A stretch of DNA of 64,000 nt from contig NZ_JARFML010000014.1 in the NCBI RefSeq assembly GCF_029167105.1, forward strand, positions 62,001 through 126,000, given 5' to 3'. Under the pieces are notes generated by a model, which was given only the letters and a program-made list of their open reading frames with translations, did not search any database and was not told where the DNA came from. Below, piece by piece: positions 1 through 8,921 of the stretch. The first letter of the stretch is position 1; the number at the start of each line of letters is the position of its first letter. A program made the translations under genes and the position numbers. The DNA is from Bradyrhizobium yuanmingense (GTDB lineage: Bacteria; Pseudomonadota; Alphaproteobacteria; Rhizobiales; Xanthobacteraceae).

Positions 1-29
1 CACGTCCTGGCATTGGGAAGGAGAGCTGC

Positions 30-914
30 GTGAACGGTATTGTCGACGGCCATCATCACATCTGGCGGCAGGCCGATCTGCCCTGGCTGACCGGCCCCAT
101 GCAGCCCCGCATCTTCGGACCGTACGAGCCTATTAGGCGCGATTATCCGATCCAGGAATATCTCGACGATCTCAAGGACAGCGGCGTCACCCGCTCCGTC
201 TATGTGCAGACCAATTGGGCGCCCGAGCATTTCGAGGAGGAGGCCGCCTGGGTGCAGCGCACGGCCGACGAATACGGCTGGCCGCACGCCATCGTCGCCT
301 ACGCCAATTTCGCGGCCGACGACGTCCGCCCGCAGCTCGACCGCCTCAAGCGCTATCCGCTGCTGCGCGGCGTGCGCATGCAGCTGCACTGGCACGAGAA
401 CCCGCTCTACCGGTTCGCGTCGCGTCCGGATCTCTGCGCCGATCCGGTGATCCGTCGCAACGTCGCGCGTCTTTCCGATTACGACTGGAGCTTCGACCTG
501 CAGGTCTTCACGCCGCAGATGCCGGATGCAGCACAGCTCGCCGAGTCCTGCCCCGACGTGACGTTCATCCTGCAGCACGCCGGCATGCTCGAGGATCTCT
601 CGCCGGCAGGACGCGCGGCCTGGCGCGCCGGGATGGCCCGGCTCGCGACCTGTCCGAACGTGGTCTCGAAACTGTCCGGGCTCGGCACCTTCATCCATCG
701 CAACGATCCCGCGCATATCGCCGCCGTGCTCACTGATACCGTCGCGATCTTCGGCGCCGAGCGCTGCCTGTTCGGCTCCAATTTTCCCATCGAGAAATTG
801 TGGACCAGTTATCGCGAGCTCGTCGCAGCCTTTCGCGCAGCCGCCGCCACGTTCAGTGCGGAGCAGCAGGATGCGATCTTCAGGACGACGGCGACGCGCG
901 TCTATCGACTTTGA
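30..914 (+). CDS. Amidohydrolase family protein (TIM-barrel, amidohydrolase-2 type)
   Basis: The 294-residue protein opens with the metal-binding motif DGHHHIW (about residues 7-13), typical of amidohydrolase-2 enzymes such as 2-pyrone-4,6-dicarboxylate lactonase. A later His (ILQHAGM, about 183-189) and the C-terminal GSNFPIEKLW segment, where a metal Asp is often found, also fit the family. The start is GTG at 30, placed by the GGGAAGGA ribosome site at 15-22. It is the first gene of a tight plus-strand set with an MBL-fold hydrolase, a gluconolactonase-like fusion and an FMN reductase, so a lactone or cyclic amide is a reasonable substrate. The family is clear; the substrate is inferred and not known. 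Confidence 0.85.
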   Translation: MNGIVDGHHHIWRQADLPWLTGPMQPRIFGPYEPIRRDYPIQEYLDDLKDSGVTRSVYVQTNWAPEHFEEEAAWVQRTADEYGWPHAIVAYANFAADDVRPQLDRLKRYPLLRGVRMQLHWHENPLYRFASRPDLCADPVIRRNVARLSDYDWSFDLQVFTPQMPDAAQLAESCPDVTFILQHAGMLEDLSPAGRAAWRAGMARLATCPNVVSKLSGLGTFIHRNDPAHIAAVLTDTVAIFGAERCLFGSNFPIEKLWTSYRELVAAFRAAAATFSAEQQDAIFRTTATRVYRL

Positions 915-944
915 CAGACAAGAAACGAGACAGGAGGGAAACGA

Positions 945-1793
945 ATGGCGCTGGAGATCAAGATCCTGGACTACGGCGATATCGAGCTGGAATCGAGCTT
1001 TCTGGTGCTCGGCCGCGACTGCGGCCGCACCCGCCGCGTCCTCACCCTCGGCTTCCTGATCCTCGGCGGCCCCTATCCGATCGTGGTCGACACCGGCTAT
1101 CGCTCCAACCAGATCATGGAGACGCTGGGCATGCGCGGGCTCCAGTATCATGAGAACATGATAGAGAACCAGCTCGCGCGCCACGGCGTGCGCATGGGCG
1201 ACGTCCGCTTCGTCTGCCACACCCATCTGCACATTGACCACGCAGGCAAGGACGATCTGTTTCCCATGAACACGACCGTCGTGCTCAACCGCAAGGAGCT
1301 CGAATATTCCGTCTCCGGGTTGATGCATCCGCAATATCCCGCGCCGGACATCAAGCACCTGATCGACCGCCTGCACACCAAGAGCGCGCTGCGCTTCCTG
1401 GATCTGGAGATCACCGGACCGATCGAGCTGATGCCGGGCGTCTATTGCGATGCCGCCAACGCCCACACCGAGGGTTCGATGAACATCATCGTCCACACGG
1501 CCGACGGCATTGCGACCATCTGCGGCGATGTGATCTACGATTTCAACGACCAGATCGTCACGCCCTTCCACGAAATCCACGATTGGGAGCCGCGTACCAC
1601 CGGCAACCATGGCACCACCAAGCGCGCAGAAAAGGCGGCGATCAAGAAGCTGCTCAGCAATTCGCGCTACCTGCTCCCGGTCCACGACCGGCCCGCCAAG
1701 ATCGAAGGCGGCAACGTCGTGGGGCGACTGCATGATCAGGTCCCCGGCCCTATCGTGCAGTCGCTCCCCCAGCGCAACTGGTTCCCGGCTTAA
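945..1793 (+). CDS. Metallo-beta-lactamase-fold hydrolase (AHL-lactonase-like)
   Basis: This 282-residue single-domain protein has the zinc motif HTHLHIDHAG (H92, H94, H96, D98, H99), a third metal His in DAANAHTEG, the bridging Asp in ICGDVIYD and a final His in LLPVHDRP. This layout is that of MBL-fold hydrolases annotated as N-acyl homoserine lactonases. The GGAGG ribosome site at 931-935 supports the ATG at 945. The gene lies 30 bp after the amidohydrolase and 19 bp before the SMP-30 fusion. Its neighbours suggest hydrolysis of a lactone or ring intermediate in catabolism; quorum quenching cannot be excluded from sequence. Confidence 0.85.
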   Translation: MALEIKILDYGDIELESSFLVLGRDCGRTRRVLTLGFLILGGPYPIVVDTGYRSNQIMETLGMRGLQYHENMIENQLARHGVRMGDVRFVCHTHLHIDHAGKDDLFPMNTTVVLNRKELEYSVSGLMHPQYPAPDIKHLIDRLHTKSALRFLDLEITGPIELMPGVYCDAANAHTEGSMNIIVHTADGIATICGDVIYDFNDQIVTPFHEIHDWEPRTTGNHGTTKRAEKAAIKKLLSNSRYLLPVHDRPAKIEGGNVVGRLHDQVPGPIVQSLPQRNWFPA

Positions 1794-1812
1794 GGTTGTC
1801 GAGGATCGACCG

Positions 1813-3387
1813 ATGACGCATGTGACGCTGCGAAGCGAGTTCGAAACCCTGATCGACCCCTATGCGCCGGTCGCACAGATCGGCACCGGCTTCGACTTCA
1901 CGGAAGGGCCGATCTGGCACCCGGTCGATCATTATCTGCTGTTCTCGGACATGCCGGCCGACGTGCGGCGGCGCTGGGATGCGCGGCGCGGCGTCGTCGA
2001 GGTCAAACGCCCGTCGAACAAATGCAACGGCATGACCTATGACGCCGAGCTCAATTTGATCGTCTGCGAGCACGCGACCTCGTCGCTGGTCCGCGAACGC
2101 CCGGACGGACGGCGCGAGGTGCTGGCTTCGCATTTCGGCGGCCAGGAGCTCAACAGCCCGAACGACGTCTGCGTGCACTCATCCGGCGCGATCTATTTCT
2201 CCGATCCATGGTATGGCCGCATGCCGGTCTATGGCGTCGAACGGCCGCGCCAGCTCGGCTTCCAGGGCGTCTATCGCGTCGTGCCCGGCGGCGAGCCGAA
2301 GCTCATGGTCGAGCGCAATTTGTTCGACCAGCCGAACGGGCTATGCTTCTCGCCGGACGAGAGGCTGCTCTATGTCAACGACACCGTGCAAGCCCTGATC
2401 CGCGTATTCGACGTCAACAACGACGGCTCGCTGTCCAATGCGCGCGTGTTTGCGAGCGGCATCAAGTCGGAGCTCGAGCCTGGTCTGCCCGACGGCATGA
2501 AGTGCGATCAGCACGGCAATGTCTGGGTCACCGCGCCCGGCGGCGTCTGGGTCTATTCGCCGCGCGGCGAGCTGCTCGGCAAGGTTCGCCTGTCTGAGCT
2601 CGTCGCCAACCTCGCCTGGGGCGGGCCGGATTTCCGCACGCTCTATCTTACCTCGACGCATTCGGTGTATGCGATCCCGACCCGGGTCGGCCCGCGGCAT
2701 GAGCCCTATATGAGTGGCAGGCGCGCTGGCGGCGGAACAAGCCCGAGCTCATCGCCAGCCGCGCCTATTCTGACCGAGGGCGAGATGCGGCTCGATCCGC
2801 AACGCTGCGCCATGATCATTCAGGATCTCCAGAACGACGTCATCATGGACGGCGGGGCTTTCGCCGAGTCGGGCGCGCCGGGTCATGCCAAGCAGCAGCA
2901 TGTCGTGGAGAATGTGCGGCGCCTCGCGGAGGCCGCGCGCGCCCGCGGCGTCACCATCATCCATGTCTGGTTCGTGGTCGAGCCCGGCGCGCCCGGCGTT
3001 ACGCTGAACGCTCCGTTGTTCGAGGGCCTGGTCGACAGCAAGGCGATGGTGCGCGGGAGCTGGGGCGCGGCCCCGGTTTCAGGCCTCGAGCCCCGGCCCG
3101 GCGATTTCGTTGTCGAGAAGATGCGGATGAGCGCCTGGGAAGGCACGCGGCTGGAGACGATCCTGAAAGCGACCGGCCGCGACATGATCATCAACACCGG
3201 CGCCTGGACCAACATGTCGATCGAGCACACGGCGCGGACCGGCGCCGACAAGGGCTATTTCATGATCGTGCCCGAGGATTGCTGCTCGACCATGAATGCC
3301 GACTGGCACAACGCATCGATCAATTTTGCGATGCAGAACGTCGCGGTGGTGACCAGGGCCGACGCCTTGATCAGAGCGCTGGGATGA
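1813..3387 (+). CDS. SMP-30/gluconolactonase domain fused to an isochorismatase-like domain
   Basis: The 524-residue protein joins two hydrolase domains. Residues 1-300 are an SMP-30 six-bladed propeller with putative metal ligands E31 (FTEGPIW), N175 (QPNG) and D227 (LPDG). A Gly/Ser/Pro linker (about 301-322) leads to an isochorismatase-like domain (about 325-524) with the acid D338 (IIQDLQND) and the Lys K436 (VVEKMR). The usual nucleophilic Cys is Ser469 (GAWTNMSIEHTAR, where the family normally has TNxCVExT). The ATG at 1813 follows a GAGG site and the annotated stop of the previous gene; longer in-frame starts run back into that gene. The two domains are usually separate proteins, so the fusion is unusual. 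The predicted reactions are lactone opening plus amide or ester-type hydrolysis. Confidence 0.8.
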   Translation: MTHVTLRSEFETLIDPYAPVAQIGTGFDFTEGPIWHPVDHYLLFSDMPADVRRRWDARRGVVEVKRPSNKCNGMTYDAELNLIVCEHATSSLVRERPDGRREVLASHFGGQELNSPNDVCVHSSGAIYFSDPWYGRMPVYGVERPRQLGFQGVYRVVPGGEPKLMVERNLFDQPNGLCFSPDERLLYVNDTVQALIRVFDVNNDGSLSNARVFASGIKSELEPGLPDGMKCDQHGNVWVTAPGGVWVYSPRGELLGKVRLSELVANLAWGGPDFRTLYLTSTHSVYAIPTRVGPRHEPYMSGRRAGGGTSPSSSPAAPILTEGEMRLDPQRCAMIIQDLQNDVIMDGGAFAESGAPGHAKQQHVVENVRRLAEAARARGVTIIHVWFVVEPGAPGVTLNAPLFEGLVDSKAMVRGSWGAAPVSGLEPRPGDFVVEKMRMSAWEGTRLETILKATGRDMIINTGAWTNMSIEHTARTGADKGYFMIVPEDCCSTMNADWHNASINFAMQNVAVVTRADALIRALG

Positions 3388-3390
3388 GCG

Positions 3391-4017
3391 GTGGCAAAGC
3401 TCCTGCACTTGTCCTGCTCGCCGCGCGCCGAGTCCGTCTCGACCGCCGCCGCGCTCGTTTTCCTCGACGGCTTCCGCCAGGCCCGGCCGGATTGGGACAT
3501 TGATGTCGTGGACATCTGGCGTGAGCGGATGCCGGAGTTCACCGGTCCGATCGTCGAGGCCAAATATGCGCGCATGAAGGCTCAGGGCTTCACCGATGCA
3601 CAGCGCGACAGCTTTGCCGAGGCCGAGCGAATGGCGCTGCGCTTCTCGCTTGCCGATCGCGTGCTGATCTCGACCCCGATGTGGAACTTCGGCCTTCCCT
3701 ACAAGCTGAAGCAGTGGTTCGACATCATCGTCCAGCCCGGCCTCACCTTTCGGTTCGATCCGTCGCAGGGATATCTGCCGCTGCTCAAGGACCGGCCGAC
3801 GCTGGTGATCATCGCAAGCGGCAGCGATTTTGCCACCGGCATGAACCGCGGCCGCATCGACATGGCAACGCCCTACTTGCGGGAAATCCTGCGCTTCATC
3901 GGGATCAGCAATGTCCGCTTCGTGCTGATCGGTCCAACCACGGGACCGCAAGCGCCGATCGATGAAGCCCGTGAAAGGGCTCATCAACGCCTCGCTGCGG
4001 TCGCCGCGACCTTCTGA
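3391..4017 (+). CDS. FMN-dependent NADH-azoreductase / NAD(P)H quinone reductase family
   Basis: The 208-residue flavodoxin-fold protein matches the AzoR/AcpD family: N-terminal LLHLSCSPR (phosphate loop), then STPMWNFGLPYKLKQWFD (about 94-111) for FMN and quinone or azo substrate binding. Family members reduce quinones, azo and nitro compounds with NADH. GTG at 3391 lies 3 bp after the stop of the SMP-30 fusion, so translation is probably coupled. It ends the plus-strand operon and converges on the hydantoinase operon, with 27 bp between the stops. Confidence 0.85.
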   Translation: MAKLLHLSCSPRAESVSTAAALVFLDGFRQARPDWDIDVVDIWRERMPEFTGPIVEAKYARMKAQGFTDAQRDSFAEAERMALRFSLADRVLISTPMWNFGLPYKLKQWFDIIVQPGLTFRFDPSQGYLPLLKDRPTLVIIASGSDFATGMNRGRIDMATPYLREILRFIGISNVRFVLIGPTTGPQAPIDEARERAHQRLAAVAATF

Positions 4018-4044
4018 AACGCGATGACAGCGTGTCGAACTGGA

Positions 4045-5454
4045 TCAGATCAGGCTCGACTTGCCCCGGCTCAGCACCTGGCCTGCGCCTTTGGCGCCGA
4101 CGATCCGCCCCTCGCTGCAGACCACCTGGCCCCTGGCGATCGTCGTCACCGGCCATCCCGTGACCTCGAAACCTTCCCAGGGCGTGTAATCCGCGCCGTG
4201 ATGCAGATCGGCCTGCCGGATCGGCTTCTTCAACTTGGGATCCCAAAGAACGATGTCGGCATCGAAACCGACGCCGATCGAGCCCTTGCGCGGATAGAGG
4301 CCGTAGATGCGGGCGTGGTTGGTCGCGGTCAACTCGACGAACTTCTGCAGGGTGATGCGTCCCTTCGAGACTCCTTCGGAGAACAGGATCGGCAGCCGCG
4401 TTTCGACGCCGGGGATGCCGTTCGGCACCCAGCGGAAGGAGGTGCGGGCGTTCGGCGTCAGCTTGCCCTTGGGGTCGTCGTAGCGGAACGGGCAATGATC
4501 GGACGAGAAGGTCTGGAACACGCCCGACGTAATGCCCTCCCAGATCGCCTCCTGGCTCTCGACATCGCGCGGCGGCGGCGAGCAGACATATTTCGCGCCC
4601 GTGATGTCCATGTTGAGGCCTTTCATGTCGTCGGCCGTCAGCGTGATGTATTGCGGGCAGGTCTCGGCATGAACGGGCAGGCCGCGCTGCTGGGCCCAGC
4701 GTACCTGCTCCATCGCCTCGCGTCCGGAGACGTGCACGATCATGATGGGAACGCCGATCACCTCGGCATGGCTGATGGCCCGGTGCGTCGCCTCGCGCTC
4801 GACCGCCTGCGGCCGCGAGGTGCCGTGATAGTACGGCGCGATATGACCTTCGCGCTCCAGCTTGCTGGTCAGGAAACGGATGGCGTCGTAGCCCTCGCAA
4901 TGGACCATGACCAGCGCCTCCTCGCGGCGCGCGACCTCGAAGACTTCGAGCAGCTGCTTGTCGCTGAGCACGAGGTCGTCATAGGTCATGAACACCTTGA
5001 ACGAGGTGTAGCCGTCCTTGACCAGCGCCGGCAGCTCCTGCCCCAGCACCACGGCAGTCGGATCGGATATGATGAGATGGAAGGCTGTATCGATGTAGCA
5101 CTCACCTTCGGCGAGCTTGCGATAGTTCTCGACACAGCTGCGCAGCGAGGTGCCTTTCTCCTGCAGCGCGAAGGGCAGCACCATGGTGTTGCCGCCGGCC
5201 GCCGCCGCGCGCGTCGCCGAGGCAAAATCGTCGGCCATCACCACGTCGGGGCCCGAGGGCTGCGAGATGTGGACGTGGCTGTCGATGCCGCCCGGCAGCG
5301 CCAATAGGCCGGTCGCATCGATCTCGCGGGCCGCGCCCTCGATGCTATCGGCGATGCTGACGATGCGGCTGTCGCGAATGCCGATATCGGCGCGAAACTC
5401 GTCGCTGGCCGTCACGATGGTGCCGCCGCGGATGGCGAGGTCGAGCTGCGTCAC
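4045..5454 (-). CDS. D-hydantoinase / dihydropyrimidinase
   Basis: This is a cyclic amidohydrolase of 469 residues, the usual length of bacterial D-hydantoinases. All six metal-site residues are present and correctly spaced: H60 and H62 (DSHVHI), the carbamylated K153 (SFKVF), H185 (VHCEG), H241 (IVHVSG) and D319 (SSDHCP). It should open hydantoins, dihydropyrimidines or related cyclic imides to N-carbamoyl acids. A longer reading frame exists, but the GTG at 5454 has a GGAG site 8 nt upstream and starts 11 bp after the preceding gene's stop. It is the last gene of the ABC transporter and decarboxylase-like operon, so the imported compound is probably its substrate or precursor. Confidence 0.88.
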   Translation of the reverse strand: MTQLDLAIRGGTIVTASDEFRADIGIRDSRIVSIADSIEGAAREIDATGLLALPGGIDSHVHISQPSGPDVVMADDFASATRAAAAGGNTMVLPFALQEKGTSLRSCVENYRKLAEGECYIDTAFHLIISDPTAVVLGQELPALVKDGYTSFKVFMTYDDLVLSDKQLLEVFEVARREEALVMVHCEGYDAIRFLTSKLEREGHIAPYYHGTSRPQAVEREATHRAISHAEVIGVPIMIVHVSGREAMEQVRWAQQRGLPVHAETCPQYITLTADDMKGLNMDITGAKYVCSPPPRDVESQEAIWEGITSGVFQTFSSDHCPFRYDDPKGKLTPNARTSFRWVPNGIPGVETRLPILFSEGVSKGRITLQKFVELTATNHARIYGLYPRKGSIGVGFDADIVLWDPKLKKPIRQADLHHGADYTPWEGFEVTGWPVTTIARGQVVCSEGRIVGAKGAGQVLSRGKSSLI

Positions 5455-5465
5455 TGATGTCTCCG

Positions 5466-6197
5466 TCACCTGATATTTGGCATTGTCTGGAAGATCCGCC
5501 CCCATTGCGCAAGGGCCGTCACATCGCCGCCGGCGAGACAGAGGCTCCGCCACAGCGTCACCGCGACCGAATCGAGCACGGCGATGTCCAGCTCCCGCTC
5601 CAGCGTGGCCGCAAGCGCCGCACCATCGAGATTGGTGCAGAGGATGACGATCGCGTCAGCCCCCTCCGCCGCTACGGCGCGGATCATATCCGTGATCGTC
5701 GACGGCGCGACTTCGCCAAAGGAAAAGTTGTCGCGCAAGCCGAGATGCCGCTCGGCATGCGGGGCGATCCCCTCCTCGGCCCAGACGTCGGCAATGCGCC
5801 GCTGCACGTCGTCGGTATAGGGCGAGACCAGGCCGACGCGCCTCGCGCCGAGCGCGCGGGCCGCATCGATGCAGGCCAGCGTCGATGTCGTTGCCGGGAT
5901 ATTTGTGCGGGCCGTGATCGCCTCGCACAGGCTGCGGTCGCGGCCGACGCCGAGCCAGCTTGCGGACGTTCCGTTCCAGGCGATCGCGTCGACCTTGGCA
6001 TCCGCCAGCAGATCGGCCGCCGGCAACATCACCGAGGCATCGAACTGGCTTAGCGCGGCGGCATCGAGCGCGATCTCGGTGACGCGGAAGCGCGAGAAAT
6101 GCGCGGTGACGCCGGAGACACCGGCCAGCATGGCGCTGGTGACGGGCTCCAGCACCGAGTTGGAGGACGGCGTGATCATGCCGAGGCGTTTGCGCAT
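5466..6197 (-). CDS. Asp/Glu racemase superfamily protein, arylmalonate decarboxylase / maleate isomerase-like
   Basis: The 243-residue protein starts RKRLGMITPSSN, as in maleate isomerase and arylmalonate decarboxylase (AMDase). At the first catalytic position it has G76-T77-S78 (NGTSASW) instead of Cys. Y127 (SPYTDD) and C187 (ILCTNL) are kept. The Gly/Tyr/Cys set at 76/127/187 mirrors AMDase (G74, Y126, C188) better than two-Cys racemases or isomerases. A one-Cys decarboxylase or non-racemizing lyase is therefore likely. It lies between the ABC ATPase gene (9 bp gap) and the hydantoinase gene. The substrate is unknown. Confidence 0.8.
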   Translation of the reverse strand: MRKRLGMITPSSNSVLEPVTSAMLAGVSGVTAHFSRFRVTEIALDAAALSQFDASVMLPAADLLADAKVDAIAWNGTSASWLGVGRDRSLCEAITARTNIPATTSTLACIDAARALGARRVGLVSPYTDDVQRRIADVWAEEGIAPHAERHLGLRDNFSFGEVAPSTITDMIRAVAAEGADAIVILCTNLDGAALAATLERELDIAVLDSVAVTLWRSLCLAGGDVTALAQWGRIFQTMPNIR

Positions 6198-6206
6198 GGC
6201 GATACC

Positions 6207-6983
6207 TTACGACGCCTGCGCAAGCCGCGTCGACTCCTCCCGGATCAAGGCCAGGATGTGGCGCTTGGCGTCATTGAACTCGGGGCTGGTTATGTCGCGC
6301 GGGCGCGGCAGGTCGAAATTGACGGCTTCGCGGATCCGGCCCGGCCGCCTGGTCATCACCACGATCTTGTTGCCGAGCACCAGCGCCTCGTCGACGCTGT
6401 GGGTGACGAACACGATGGTGCAGCGGCGCTTCTGCCAGATCGCGACCAGCTCCTCCTGCATTTCGAGCTTGGTCTGGGCGTCCAGCGCCGCAAACGGCTC
6501 GTCCATCAGGATCACGCTGGGGTTCATCAGCAGTGCGCGGGCGATGCCGACGCGCTGGTTCATGCCGCCCGACATTTCGGAGGGATGATGGTGCTCGAAA
6601 CCGCGCAGGCCGACGAGATCGATGAACTCCATCGCCCTGTCGTGGCGCTCGGCCTTGGCGATGCCCTTGAGCTTGAGGTGGAAGGCGATGTTGTCGATCG
6701 CGGTCAGCCACGGCATCAAGGTCGGCTGCTGGAACACCACGCCGCGGTCCGAGCCCGGCCGCTCCACCTGCTTGCCGTCGACCAGCGTGCGGCCGGACGT
6801 CGCCTGCTCGAAGCCGGCGATGATGTTGAGCAAGGTCGACTTGCCGCAGCCGGACGGGCCGAGCAGGCAAACGAAGTCGTTGGCCTCGATGTCGAGGTTG
6901 ATGTTGTCCAGCGTGAGGAGGTCACGGCCGCGCCGCTTGTCGGAGAACACTTTGACGATGTTGCGAAGCTCGATTGCCGCCAT
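6207..6983 (-). CDS. ABC transporter ATP-binding protein (NitT/TauT type)
   Basis: The 258-residue ATPase has Walker A (GPSGCGKST), the signature MSGGMNQRVGIARAL, Walker B (VILMDEPFAALD) and switch His (VTHSVDEA). The longer upstream frame is rejected because ATG at 6983 overlaps the permease stop by one base (TGATG), a standard coupling. Together with the following permease and periplasmic binding protein it forms a three-part importer of the nitrate/sulfonate/taurine class, which also carries pyrimidine precursors and hydantoin-like compounds. Confidence 0.92.
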   Translation of the reverse strand: MAAIELRNIVKVFSDKRRGRDLLTLDNINLDIEANDFVCLLGPSGCGKSTLLNIIAGFEQATSGRTLVDGKQVERPGSDRGVVFQQPTLMPWLTAIDNIAFHLKLKGIAKAERHDRAMEFIDLVGLRGFEHHHPSEMSGGMNQRVGIARALLMNPSVILMDEPFAALDAQTKLEMQEELVAIWQKRRCTIVFVTHSVDEALVLGNKIVVMTRRPGRIREAVNFDLPRPRDITSPEFNDAKRHILALIREESTRLAQAS

Positions 6984-7834
6984 CAGCCCGCCCTGCCCTG
7001 CACCGTGGTGGTCTGCTGCCAGCGCAGCGTGCGCGCCATGATTGCCTTGAGACCGAGGTCGGAGAGATAGCCGAGCAGCCCGATCGAGATCATCGCAGCC
7101 AGCACGATGTCGTAGCGCAGGAAGTAATAGGAATCCCAAAGCACGTAGCCGAGGCCGCTCTTCACCGCGACCATTTCGGCGGTGACCGTCAGCATCCAGG
7201 CCGAGCCGACCGCTATGCGAAGCCCTGCGAAGATCGAGGGAAGCGCCGCTGGCAGCACGATGTCGGTCAGCATCTGCCAGCCATTGGCACCCATCATCGC
7301 GCCGGCGCGCACCAGATTGTGGTCCACGGTCTTCACGCCATGGATGCTGTTCATCAGCACGGGAAAGAAGGCGCCGAGGAAGACGAGGAAGATCGCCGGC
7401 TTGTCAGCGATGCCGAACCAGATGATGGCGAGCGGAATCCAGGACACCGGCGGGATCGGACGCAGCATCTGCAACGTCGGCTCCAGCGTCTTCTCGAACA
7501 GGCGCGACCAGCCGATCGCGACGCCGGCGAGGATGCCGAGCAGGCTCGCCAGCGCAAACCCGCCGAACACGCGAAGCGCACTGGCGAGCGCATCGCGCAG
7601 CCAGTGCCCGGAATAGGTCTGCGTGGTCTCGTCGAAACCGAACACCCAGTCGCCGAGCGCATGCAGCACCGCGCTCGGCGCCGGCAGCAGCGCCGGCGGC
7701 AGCATGCCGCTGCGGGCAAAGGCCTCCCAGCCGGCGACCAGCAGCGCAGGGACGATGAGGCGCTCGAGTCCATGGAACGCCCGCGTCAGCCGCAACGCCG
7801 GCCTTGCGGGCGAGACGTCAGTAACCGAGGTCAT
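6983..7834 (-). CDS. ABC transporter permease (NitT/TauT, SsuC-like)
   Basis: This 283-residue membrane protein has about six hydrophobic segments and the binding-protein-dependent permease (EAA-type) loop around AGAMMGANGWQMLTDIVLPAALP, as in SsuC/TauC. The start is taken as ATG 7834, which lies inside the last codons of the binding-protein gene (17-bp overlap). A longer frame adds a polar tail with no ribosome site. It forms the membrane channel of the importer. Confidence 0.9.
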   Translation of the reverse strand: MTSVTDVSPARPALRLTRAFHGLERLIVPALLVAGWEAFARSGMLPPALLPAPSAVLHALGDWVFGFDETTQTYSGHWLRDALASALRVFGGFALASLLGILAGVAIGWSRLFEKTLEPTLQMLRPIPPVSWIPLAIIWFGIADKPAIFLVFLGAFFPVLMNSIHGVKTVDHNLVRAGAMMGANGWQMLTDIVLPAALPSIFAGLRIAVGSAWMLTVTAEMVAVKSGLGYVLWDSYYFLRYDIVLAAMISIGLLGYLSDLGLKAIMARTLRWQQTTTVQGRAG

Positions 7835-8822
7835 TCTTGGCTTTTCCGGTGGCCTTCTCCAGGAAGGAATAGTCCATGTTCTTCTCCGCATCCGCGGAAA
7901 CGTCCTTCGAGATGTATTTGAGGTCGCGCATCATCGCGGCGATCGCCAACGTCTGCGAGCGATGGATCGCCGGATCGGGCGAGGCATTCTTCAGCGCCTC
8001 GGTCGCCACGTTCTTGTCGAGACCGGTGAGCTTGTTGATGACCTCGATCCACGGCGCCTTGTCGGCAATCAGCTTGTTGTCGAGCTCGACCACGGCGCTG
8101 ACGACGCCCTGGACGCCGGCGCGCTGGCTCGCGATCACGTCGGAACGGGTCACGATCAGATTCGTGAGATTTCCGGCCGCCTGCTCGTACGGCAGCACGA
8201 AATGCTTGCCGGCGCCGGCGAGGCGGATCTGCGAGGCGAACGGCTCGACCGAACAGATCATGTCGACCTCGCCGCGCTGGAGCGCTGCGAGATGGTCGGA
8301 CGGATTGGGGATGTTGATGAACTGGATGTCCTTGTTGGGATCGACGCCCTGCTTGAGGAACGCACCGCGCATGTGGATGTCCTGCGCATTGCCGCGGGAC
8401 GCCGCGACCTTGAGCGGCTGACCGTCGCTCTTCGCCTTCGCGACGGTCGTCTTGAACGTGGCCCAGTCATCAGGCGGAAGGCTCAGTTTCGCGGAGGAGA
8501 GACATTCCGACCCGCCGTTGATCTGGCCCGATACGGCAACGACGTCAAAACCTTTGTCGAGCGCGGTGATGTAGTGGAGATAGGTGACCTGCGCGACGTC
8601 GATGCTCTTCGACACCAGCGCGGTAAGCACGTCGTTGCCCGAGTTGAAGCCGGTGGCCTCGACTTCGACGCCCTTCGCCAGGCCAGGGATGAGCGACATC
8701 GGCAGGCAGTGCGCGCATTTGGCGTAGCCGAGCTTGATCTTCGCGGCTTGCGCGGAGGCGAGATCGCTTCCGCCAAGCACCGCCGCCATCACTACGAGGC
8801 TCAGTCGCAAACTCGTCCGCAT
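7818..8822 (-). CDS. ABC transporter periplasmic substrate-binding protein (NMT1/TauA-like)
   Basis: The 334-residue protein begins with a Sec signal peptide (about 1-25, ending DLASAQA) and continues as an NMT1/SsuA-like solute receptor with the typical KIKLGYAKC start and VTYLHYITALDKG segment. Two Cys in the N-terminal YAKCAHCLP stretch are unusual for the family. ATG 8822 has a GGAGTGA site. It is the first gene of the importer-hydantoinase operon and faces the GntR gene across a 165-bp control region. The ligand is unknown; the operon suggests a cyclic ureide or imide. Confidence 0.9.
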   Translation of the reverse strand: MRTSLRLSLVVMAAVLGGSDLASAQAAKIKLGYAKCAHCLPMSLIPGLAKGVEVEATGFNSGNDVLTALVSKSIDVAQVTYLHYITALDKGFDVVAVSGQINGGSECLSSAKLSLPPDDWATFKTTVAKAKSDGQPLKVAASRGNAQDIHMRGAFLKQGVDPNKDIQFINIPNPSDHLAALQRGEVDMICSVEPFASQIRLAGAGKHFVLPYEQAAGNLTNLIVTRSDVIASQRAGVQGVVSAVVELDNKLIADKAPWIEVINKLTGLDKNVATEALKNASPDPAIHRSQTLAIAAMMRDLKYISKDVSADAEKNMDYSFLEKATGKAKNDLGY

Positions 8823-8904
8823 TGCTCACTCCGTTTCGAAACCGCAGCATCCCGCGCGTCGGAATCGATCATCCGCCGGCCTTCGCCGCTGCGCAATCCG
8901 GTTT

Positions 8905-8921
8905 TTGCATGCTGCATACAA
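8905..8921. promoter_or_regulatory. Candidate GntR/FCD operator in the divergent promoter region
   Basis: TTGCATGCTGCATACAA is a near-perfect 17-bp palindrome (14 of 17 positions match its reverse complement). It lies between the divergent ABC operon start (8822) and the GntR gene start (8988). GntR-family FCD regulators bind short palindromes of this general shape next to their own genes. Binding is inferred from position and symmetry only. Confidence 0.5.

Noticed and set aside
945..1793. Dedicated quorum-quenching lactonase
   Set aside because: The MBL fold alone does not define this activity, and the operon context is catabolic. I kept the broader family name.
2700..2790. Frameshift between the SMP-30 and isochorismatase-like domains
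   Set aside because: The frame is continuous, and the linker, although odd, is plausible. A sequencing or natural frameshift cannot be shown from this sequence alone.
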